A stretch of 64,000 nt of DNA from Gentiana macrophylla (lineage: Eukaryota > Streptophyta > Magnoliopsida > Gentianales > Gentianaceae). The position numbers were made by a program, and so were the translations under genes. Position 1 is the stretch's first letter. Each line of letters opens with the position of its first letter. The stretch is taken from the NCBI GenBank assembly GCA_026214975.1, contig CM047806.1:95937811-96001810 (forward strand). The letters are read 5' to 3'. Of the stretch, positions 56,355-64,000 are shown one piece after another. Below the pieces are notes generated by a model that saw only the letters and a program-made list of their open reading frames with translations, searched no databases and was not told where the DNA came from.

Positions 56355-56743
56355 TCACAGAATACGAAATATTTTATCAAAGTCGGACTAACGTCGAAAA
56401 ATAAAAAACGAAGCTAGACCCGCTAGTCAACGCCGGAGCATTGCCCGGATGAAGAAAGGAGAAAGAAAACAAACACATAAAACAAAGACAACAAACTTTA
56501 CAAATAACATATCAAGGACAAGATCACAAAGCGAAAATCTTGACATAACAAAGGTGTAGAAGCCCTTGAACCTGAAACCTTCACATGAAGTAGAAAGAAA
56601 CAAACAAAGAAAAAAAAAAAAAAAAAAAAAACACTAGACTAGCAACGAACTTTAACCAGGGAGAAACCATGTCAAATGGTTGAGACAACCGGTAATCCAC
56701 CGCCGCTGACCGCCGCCTCCGAGCGAAGAGAGGAGCAACTACC
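56355..56743 (-). mobile_element. Retroposon-like insertion with 17-bp duplication
   Basis: Flanked by the direct repeat CTGTCAGAACATGATTT (56338-56354 and 56744-56760). It contains a 22-24-base A run near 56607-56630. Duplication length suggests a LINE or SINE mechanism. On the minus strand the far end reads TTCTGTGAAAA before the repeat, a possible poly(A) end. Class is uncertain. Confidence 0.55.
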
Positions 56744-56787
56744 TGTCAGAACATGATTTAAATTTTTATTTGTTTAGCTTTTGAGTC

Positions 56788-56863
56788 GACATTGTTGACT
56801 CAAAAGGCCTTATTCTATTATATAATGTTTCATTATTTGCGTCAACATTGTTGCTGCAAAAAT
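56788..56863. repeat. CACTA-like subterminal palindromes, left
   Basis: Palindromic words GAGTCGACATTGTTGACTC and GCGTCAACATTGTTGCTGC, of the GCGTCAACATGTTGACGC type seen in subterminal regions of plant CACTA elements. It is interrupted at 56864 by a copia LTR. Confidence 0.45.
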
Positions 56864-57086
56864 TGTTGGAGATATTGGGGCTTGAAACATGTGTTGACTC
56901 AACTTTAACACGAATTTTAGATACTCTCCGGTGTGATTCACCGAGAGTTTATTGTACCAAAAAATATTACTCACGGAGTAGATGATGTTTGGTTTTGAAA
57001 TCACTTGATTCAAATATCCGTGAATGAGAAATTAATACATAAAGTTGGTGTAAAGAATGTGGAGGAGATGAGTTGAAGGTGTGATC

Positions 57087-58950
57087 AACTCAAACTCTCC
57101 CAAATTGGAAAAATGGGAGACTTGAGTTCCATATTTAAGTTCTAGTGTGGCACTTATGGATGTGCCTTAAAGGGCAAAGCACTTTTGGGTAGGAGGGAGG
57201 ACTTAAATAATCCCACATTCGCGCGCCCCTGCCTTCCGTCTGTCCTACTCTAGCTAGGCTCAGTTTGGTTCGGGTGTTGCTATTAATATTTTGGACTTGA
57301 AATTAACCAAAAATTAAGTTTAAGTCAAAATTAACATTTCTTGTGGAAAAAGTCTGGCGGAATACGTCATGATTGAGTCATCCGTCCAATCAGAATTCAG
57401 ATGACACATCATCCGACCAATCATAAACGAGGATTAAGTCAGTCCGAGCTTAATCCCCACGTGTGGCATAGGGATCGGCCGATATGCATTCTACTTTTAT
57501 TTTTCATCATTTCGAGTCAGATCTGTACGGTAATAGTTATTTTTAGACCTATTTAATAAAACAAATTTTCTTTTTGTGTTATTTATTTTCTGTTATTATT
57601 ATTCCGTAATTGCTTCCGTTAATTGCGGATTTGTTCTGTAAATCACTTCAGACACGATACACTTTCCCCACAAGCTTAAGACAAATTTATTGATTTGTGA
57701 GGATCGTTTTGAACCTGTTACTTTACAGATCTGGTCGAAGTGTTGTTAGGTTATTTAATTTTGATTCAGTTTGGTTGAGGCCAAGCTGAAGTCTCTACTT
57801 CTACTCTCTTTATGATTTGTTTGAGTACGAATGAACTTCAAATCTGCCAATCGTGTAGTGCTTTGAAGGCTCGATTTCACCGTGTTTAGGGATGTGTTTC
57901 TGTAAGTTTCTTATTTGCTCTCCTTGTATATAAATCTTGGTGAGCTATTAACAAGCAATATGTGCAGTGACTTTGAAAACTTGTCCATTGACTAAATCTA
58001 GAGAAATTGCCGAACGTTGAACAATGTTCATTTTTGCGCGCTATGTTGTTTAATCGTGATATTGTTTTTTTTGTAATTAATCGTGCCCTTGCATCATCTA
58101 CTTTGACAAACTTTGATGCACGTGTTTTGTCATATTGATGATATTGATAATCACCCTTAGGTTCTTTATTTCCCATTGCTTTGTATTAAGGAAATTGACT
58201 ATTGGTCATAATTGATATGCAAAATCCTTTGGGTGGTATTAGCAAATTGACGTGCTTATCTTTTCTATCCTGCTCCGGATTTGGGACACATAATGTTAGG
58301 ATAGAAGATTTGTTACTTGACTTTGGCGATAGAGTAAAAGTATCGGTAGTGCAGTTCTCGGTTGTACACGAAAATCTATTAAATTTATATTGAGTAGATG
58401 AATTAAACAATGTGATTTATTTTCGTGATACGCTGCTAGTGTTCCGATTGCGATGTTCAGTTCACGAAATTTTTTGTCGATGTTCTGTTGTGAACAGAAA
58501 TGAATGGAAACATCAAGGTGAATCTTTAGATTGAGGTATCAACCATGATACATGTTGTTTTGCATTAGTCAGTGGTCTATCTCATCCCGAGGATGAGAGG
58601 ACCGAGACCTAAGAAGTTTTAACTATAAGAGGTGCAACAAAGATGCTTTGAATGATCAAACTAAGATTGATCTGTATGTAGACAGTTGAACTGTCTACTG
58701 AGCAGAAAAGATGATGCTTAGGAAAGAGCCAGAGAGATTGGCTCTTAGCTCTGCTTACATGATGAGTCGTCATGCTTGTGAGATTCTGACTCTGACTAGC
58801 TCTGCTTACCAAATTTGAGATTTGATTCTAATCACAAGTGTCAAGTATGTGTTTAAGCCGTATTGGATAACTCACCGTTTCCAAAGGTAAAAAGGAACAC
58901 AGAACCTCTAGATTCATATAACCTAGAGGTGATAAAAGTATCTCACTACT
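57087..58950 (+). other. Copia-D 5' interior, no recognisable coding
   Basis: Gag and protease should lie here. I find no primer site, no gag motif and no zinc knuckle. Open frames of 60-96 codons on both strands have no recognised domain. CCCACAAGC at 57667 may mark an LTR end but this is not supported further. Confidence 0.5.
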
Positions 58951-59480
58951 TTTATTTATGATAGCACCATATGTTGATGTTCAAATGGTGAAAAGCGAAG
59001 ATAAGGCTCGTGATGCCTTGAGGATTATCAGAATGAAGGTCAGAATAAAAATACCAAATGGATGAGATGTGTCCGTAGTGATTGTGGTGGTGGATATGAT
59101 GTATTGTTTCATGAGTCTTGTTAAGGGCCCAGCATCATTCATAAAAAACTACACCATACACACCTCAGTCAAGGGGTATTGTTGTATGAAAGAACCGAAC
59201 TCTTAAGGAGATGATGAATGCTAATTTGATAAGTTCGGGTTTACCTTAGAGCTTGTAGGGGGAAGATGTCCCCTCGGCAAAATTCATTCTGAACTAGATC
59301 CATTCAAAGAAGAAGGATGACACCCCGTATGAGTTGTGGAAAGGCCAAGGTCTAGCTACAAATTCTTGGATATGTGGGGATGATTGGCTAAGGTGGAACC
59401 TAAACCAAAGCAAGTGAAGATAGGACCTAAAATAGTTGATTGTATATTCATCGGGTATACTCTTAAGAACCGACATCTAT
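58950..59480 (+). pseudogene. Copia-D integrase remnant
   Basis: Scattered frames resemble the copia integrase core and C-terminal part: VQMVKSEDKARDALRI near 58980, HSELDPFKEEG near 59287, and a KIGPKIVDCIFIGYTLKN string near 59415-59470, which corresponds to the conserved FIGY motif. Frames alternate and stops are frequent. Confidence 0.68.
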
Positions 59481-59805
59481 TATGTACATGAAAATGTTAA
59501 CATCAAGTAGAGGAATATTATGTTCTTTGAGGATATCTTTCCTTGTAATGAGAAATAGAAAGAAGAATCAAGCATGGGTAAGCGGATATCAGAGTCTGAA
59601 GAAGAGAGCGATCCTCAAGAACTTGAGGAACCTCGTCGTAGTAAGAGGGCTAGGACTTCCAAGTCTTTTGGTCCCGATTTTACGACCTATATGTTAGAAA
59701 ATCGAACCCGGGACATATCTTTGAGGCAATGTCTACTCCAGATGCTTCTTTCTGTAAAGAGTCTATAAATAGTGAAATAGAGTCCATCATGCAAACCACT
59801 CTTAC

Positions 59806-60290
59806 GTGTTGGTTGATCTTCCACCAGGAAATAAACAACTCGGGTGCAAGTGGATCTTCAAGAAGAAGTTAAAGGTTGAAGGTTCTATTGATAAGTACAA
59901 GATTAGATGCACGCCCCCCAAGGGTTCCGGCGGAAAGAAGGGCCTTGACTTGTTTGATGCATACTCACTAGTTACGAGAATCACTTCTATAATGGTTCTC
60001 ATTGCTAGAGGTGCAGTCAATAACCTGGAAATCCATCAAATGGATGTGAAGACGTCTTTCTTGAATGGTGAGTTGGAAGATGAGATATACATGAAACAAC
60101 TCGAGGCGTTTGTTGTTTCAATGCAAGAGAGTGAGGTGTGTATACTCATTAAGTCTTTGTATAGGCTTAAACAAGCGCCAAAGTAGTGGCATATCAGGTT
60201 TGAAAAGGTTATGTTGTCAAATGGATTTAAGATTAACGAGTGTAATAAATGTGTATATATGAAGAACACACCTATGTGATAGTAAGTCTA
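59806..60290 (+). pseudogene. Copia-D RT, N-terminal half
   Basis: The longest piece of this element: 126 codons from 59806 to the stop at 60184. It contains LVDLPPGNKQLGCKWIFKKK, then a KVEGSIDKYKIR string, LEIHQMDVKTSFLNGELEDE and LIKSLYRLKQAPK, all typical of the copia RT fingers and palm. The first catalytic aspartate (in MDVKTSFLNG) is present. A stop replaces the expected Q/W residue after QAPK, and the frame then continues to about 60280. The YVDD box is not seen intact downstream. Confidence 0.9.
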
Positions 60291-61233
60291 TGACATGCTG
60301 ATAATGGGAATTACTCATGAGAGTATCATGAATACAAAAACGATGATGACAAGGGACTTCGATGTGAAGGACCTAGGAGTTTCATATGTGATACTAGGGA
60401 TTAAGATCTCTAGAGTGTCTGATGGACTTGTGTTGTCTCAAACTCATATATTGAGTCTGTGTTGAAAAGATGCAATGTCTTTTATGAAAGACCAGTGAGC
60501 ACTCCACTTGACCTAAATATGCACTTTGTCAAGAATAAAGGTGAACCACTGGATCAATTGAGATATTCTCAAGTGATTGAAGTATGATGTACATAACCAA
60601 CTGTACATGACCAGACATGGCATGTGCATTGAATAAACTGAGTAGGTTCATGAGTAATACAAACCATAATCATTGGAAAGCCTTAAATAAGTTGATAAGG
60701 TACATGAAGTACGCTATGAGTCTGGGATTATGATATACATAATATCCAGCAGTATTAGAAGGATAATGTGATGCGAACTAGATATCAGGTACGAAAGATT
60801 CAAAGTCCACCAATGGATACTTTTTCCCGATTGGTGGTGCCGCTGTGTCCTGGAAGTCAACAAGACAAACGTGCATGGCTCGTTCCACAATGGAATTTGA
60901 GTTTATAGCATTAGATAAGGCAGGAGAAGAAGCTGTATGGCTTAGGAATTTCCTTGAGGATATTCCATGTTGGCCTAACCCTGTGGCTACTATCAGCATA
61001 GTCAATCAGCTATAGGAAGGGCACAGAGTAGTATGTATAATGGTAAGTCTCGACATATACTCCGCAGGCGCAATACCATTAAACAATCGATCTCTAATGG
61101 TGTGATTTATATTCATTATGTAAGATCGAAGGATAATCTTACGGATCCGCTTATAAAAGGTTTATCTATAGATCAGCTGTCAGTATTCATAACCGGAATG
61201 GGACAGAAGCCTATTACGCATGTTTCCTTGTAA
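60291..61233 (+). pseudogene. Copia-D RT end and RNase H
   Basis: Broken frames read DFDVKDLGVSYVILGIKI (60356-60410), then SFMKDQ and related bits. The RNase H end at 61033-61233 is open: HILRRRNTIKQSISNGVIYI, KDNLTDPLIKGL and MGQKPITHVSL, a typical copia pol C-terminus. Catalytic residues in between cannot be traced. Confidence 0.82.
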
Positions 61234-62007
61234 TGGCAACCCAACCATGTTGACTGAATATCCCAAGATCATGGTTCAAAAAGGATAACTAGGTTATAAG
61301 GAACAGTCTAGCACTTACCTATTCTGTTAGAATAAAAGTGTTGTCTGTTGAGGGTGTGAGGTTAAGCAGACCTTTTAATGACTTTTATATCTTGATATTC
61401 AAGTGGGGTATGACAGAATATTCTTGATAGGAGGTCGCCTATGAAAGTGCAAAGTGGGGCTGCTTTTGTGAGAATTTTGAGGCTTGAATTCTCTAAAGCA
61501 CTTTCTGAAACCAAGTGTTGTCCAGGGCCGAGATGGACACAACCATGAGAACCGAGGAGAAATATTGTGTGAGTGCTATTGTCTTGGTTTACACTAAAGG
61601 CTGAACGGTTCAAGACTTAGTTCACCGATTAGCGGGTAAATCTGATAGTACTTCACTAATGCAGTTTTAAGACCGAAGCTACCTCTCCGATGCAATATTT
61701 TACATCGACTTTTCTTGATTAATCGCATTTGCATTAATTTTCATTAATGTGTGGCATTGTTGGATATATAAGCCAAACCCATTAAATGGGGGCTTGAAAT
61801 ATGTGTTGAAACAGTCAAATTTAGCGTAAATTTTGGATATGTTCCGGTGTAATTCACCAGGAGCTTATTACACCGGAAAATACTACTCACGGAGTAGGTG
61901 ATATTTGGCTTTGGAATCCCTCGATTCGGACATTGGGTGAATGAGAAATTAATGCTAAAAGTTGATTGAAAAAGTTGTAGGAGAAGGGAGTTGAAATGAG
62001 AAATCAA

Positions 62008-62280
62008 CAGTACTTGCGTCGACGTTTATTGTCGCAAAAACCATTGGCATGTCAGCAGAATAAGTCTATGCTTGAATTGCTCTTTTGGATACATGTCGCC
62101 CCAAATGTATTTACATCTACATGTTGACGCAAAAAGTTTTTTTTGGTACGAATTTCATTAGTCAACCGGTTTAATTGCATCAGCATGTCGTCGCAAAATT
62201 GGTATTTGCGTCAACATTGGGATTTTTGTGTCAACTTATTGTTGACTCAGAAAGGTTAAATTCTAGTAGTCTCAATATAA
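62008..62280. repeat. CACTA-like subterminal palindromes, right
   Basis: Repeated words TGCGTCGACGTTTATTGTCGCA, CATGTTGACGCAAAAA, GCATGTCGTCGCAAAA and TTGCGTCAACATTGG. The end TTCTAGTAGT near 62270 is close to the TTCTTGTAGTG terminus of CACTA elements. Together with 56788-56863 it would form one element split by Copia-D. No 3-bp duplication or transposase was identified. Confidence 0.45.
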
Positions 62281-62688
62281 GCGAACCAACTGAGATGTTG
62301 GTATGGGAAGATGGGTAATGGAACCGTCAATCTAACCGATTAGAAAGAGAATTTGGTAACTAAACTGGGCCTCACTAGTGAACGACATATACTGAATGAG
62401 ATTCGGCAGTGGTAGCTAGGCATCCTAAAGAACATAACTCCTACCATGACACTAAGACCTTAACCAACGGGCTGTGCACGAAAGGTAGAGTGTGGGTATA
62501 CCGGGAGTGTAGTCGACTTGAACATTAGGTTATGCACCAGAATTACACTAAGTCACTAATGGAGCGTTAGAAAGGTAATCTTCATCCTCAAGACTCCATA
62601 AGAGAGACTTCTTGGGCACCCACATTATCTTAACTAAATTCTACTTAATTACTGTCACTCCATGTTTAGTCAACATAAGTAATATTAG
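62281..62688. other. Unassigned spacer
   Basis: Nothing recognised; no long open frame. Confidence 0.4.
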
Positions 62689-62824
62689 TGTTAAAGTGTC
62701 CCACATTGGGAACTTGTGGTTGTTTCACCCGTTATATTAAGACATGGATTTCCCTCGCCTCATAACCTAGGTTTTGGGGATGAGGCCCCTCCTCTTACAT
62801 GGGCTTGGGCCTAGATTTTCCACA
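62689..62824 (+). mobile_element. Short 5' LTR of a Ty1/copia (Ale-like)
   Basis: 136 bp from TGTTAAAGTGTCCCACATTG to TAGATTTTCCACA. The primer site and gag follow. Short LTRs with a GTCCCACATTG block are common in Ale/Retrofit-type copia elements; the lineage call is inference. Confidence 0.82.
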
Positions 62825-62836
62825 TGGTATCAGAGT
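62825..62836 (+). promoter_or_regulatory. tRNA-Met-type primer binding site
   Basis: TGGTATCAGAGT directly after the LTR end at 62824. Confidence 0.93.
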
Positions 62837-62894
62837 GCAAATCCTCTGCAAATCTCTGATTCTTCTCCTCAAGTACTCTGTTTTTGTGTTCGGT

Positions 62895-63220
62895 ATGGCG
62901 AATCAGGAAGTTATTCCAGTTTTTAGCCCCTATTACATCCACCCAAATGAAAACCCTACCTTAACCTTAGCTCAACCAATTCTCAATGAAAATGGTGCGA
63001 ATTATAACTCATGGAGCAGATCCGTGCATATGTCGCTAATAATGAAGAATAAGATAGGATTTATCAATGGTTCACTGCCGAAACCAGGAAGAGATGATGA
63101 AAGGTATCAGGTCTGGGAGCAGTGTGATATAATGGTGACTACTTGGTTGCTGAACTCTGTAGCGAAGCGAATCGCGCAAAGTCTTCTTTGGATAGATGCA
63201 GCTCAAGCCGTATGGGAGGA
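62895..63220 (+). pseudogene. Copia gag, N-terminal part, cut by gypsy LTR
   Basis: Copia capsid N-terminal region. The start MANQEVIPVF at 62895 was chosen because it lies 60 bases after the primer site and aligns with the start at 5657; an in-frame upstream methionine at 62799 is within the LTR. The motifs NYNSWSRSVHMSLIMKNK, IGFINGSLPKP, WEQCDIMVTTWLLNS and AQAVWED parallel the minus-strand gag at 5172-5657, so the two are from related families. The frame is intact for 109 codons and then runs into the gypsy LTR at 63221, which adds 24 unrelated residues before a stop at 63291. The rest of the element lies beyond the LTR or window. Confidence 0.9.
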
Positions 63221-64000
63221 TGATAATGCTCTAAATAGTACCATAAATTATACCTTTATTCACCCCGAATTCTGCTCAAGAGAGGATAGATAGGCCCATT
63301 ATTACATGGAATATGTGTTTAATGCTATGTGTATGTTTCTAGGTTCGTAATTCTGCATTTGTGTTTTTATCCCGAATGTTTGGTACTGTTTTGCCTAGTT
63401 TTATGTGTTTTACAGGATGTACCGAATCTGAAGCATTGGAGAACGGATTTGGATCAAAGGAAGCAGGTTGGGCCATGTAAAATAAGTCGAAGAAGAGATC
63501 TGTTGAAGAAAAAAGAAGAAAAGTTAGCCCGGTTTTCCGTGGGCTAGGTCCAGTAAACCGAGAGCCTTGTGGGACACAAAATTGAATCTGCCGCACTGAC
63601 TAGGTCGGTTAGGGTTTCTATGAGTCATAAGTCGGTTATTGTATCTATATAAAGCCGCATCAACTGATTATTACGTAAGTTTAGCATATTCTATTATATA
63701 CACTCTACAATTTGATGAAATAAAGTTTTCCTAATCTTTTCATGAGTTATTTCTGGTTTCCTTCCTTTCTCTACCATCTCTAGCTTGAGTGGATCGAGCT
63801 AGACATCCATCGTTGAAGGTATGAAGCTTTGAACGTTCCTTTTTGTCTTCAATATGGTAGATCTGTTCCTATTTATGTGTTTTAGTTAATCTGCATGTTT
63901 AACGACCCCATGATTTACTTATATTAATCGTAATTGAGCAATTTAGATCCAGAATTAAGAAAAGCCGCCCCCGGTAAACCGGCGGTCTATACGGGTTTAC
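63221..64000 (+). mobile_element. Ty3/gypsy LTR, plus orientation, window-truncated
   Basis: Begins TGATAATGCTCT inside copia gag. It is homologous to the reverse complement of 2546-3958, but diverged. It contains a TATA-like CTATATAAAGCC at 63644-63655. The window ends before its 3' border; by comparison about 600 bp should remain. Open frames here (63329-63547) are not credible. Confidence 0.82.

Larger units (their letters stand above)
56864..62007 (+). mobile_element. Degenerate Ty1/copia (Copia-D)
   Basis: LTR-like ends 56864-57086 and 61758-62007 share GGGGCTTGAAA, CTCACGGAGTAG, TGATTCAAA/CGATTCGGA and GAATGAGAAATTAAT, at roughly three-quarters similarity by eye. Between them are integrase, RT and RNase H remnants in order on the plus strand. 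Stops are frequent. CACTA-like palindromes lie on both outer sides, so it probably inserted into such an element. No duplication or primer site was identified. It is much older-looking than Copia-N. Confidence 0.78.

Overview
The window reads as a heterochromatic, gene-poor stretch of a flowering-plant nuclear genome, probably a eudicot. I find no intact host gene and no tRNA or rRNA gene. Almost everything is LTR retrotransposon sequence of several lineages: Ty1/copia including a SIRE-type element with an envelope-like reading frame, Ty3/gypsy of chromovirus and Athila-like types, large non-autonomous LTR elements, and a small TRIM. MITE-sized DNA transposons and short retroposons are scattered among them. 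Most coding frames are broken, and one 100-base run of N marks an assembly gap at 2340-2439.

Layout. 1-2339: remnant of an Athila-like gypsy gag and integrase. 2440-3958: tRNA-Asp-type primer site and LTR of a minus-strand gypsy element. 3959-6193: Stowaway-like MITE, minus-strand SIRE-like LTR piece, copia gag and its LTR. 6243-8931: minus-strand chromovirus-like gypsy (RT start, protease, gag, primer site, LTR), with a TRIM inside gag. Its LTR is split by NL1 (8932-14033, 5-bp duplication GTCTC), a non-coding LTR element full of tandem repeats. 14090-15061: minus-strand copia LTR and pol piece.

15069-45725 is the 3' half of a SIRE-type copia (RT/RNase H, envelope-like frame, 3' LTR). Its envelope-like frame is split by a second copia, Copia-N (19772-42995, duplication GTTAG). 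Copia-N's pol is in turn split by NL2 (26526-40743, duplication CATAT), a non-coding element with three LTRs and two internal regions. This is a three-level nest.

45936-53326 is a copia LTR fragment split by NL3 (46039-53279, duplication ATACA), a non-autonomous element with one unrecognised broken reading frame and arrays of CG-rich palindromes in its LTRs. 53327-62280 holds a hAT-type MITE with an 8-bp duplication, a 266-bp direct repeat around a copia fragment, two retroposon-like insertions, CACTA-like subterminal palindromes and a degenerate copia. 62689-64000 is the start of a copia (LTR, primer site, gag) cut by a plus-strand copy of the gypsy LTR seen at 2546-3958.

The genes do not work together as a pathway. 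The biology is retroelement life cycle and nesting. The points most worth a second look are the three-LTR architecture of NL2 with its filler-joined 2.1-kb tandem repeat, the hairpin plus polypurine-tract module shared by NL2 and NL3, the palindrome arrays upstream of the NL3 TATA box, the inverted tandem arrays of NL1, and a copy-to-copy discordance concentrated at CAG/CTG sites that may be a sequencing artefact. All similarity statements are by eye; no search or alignment was run.
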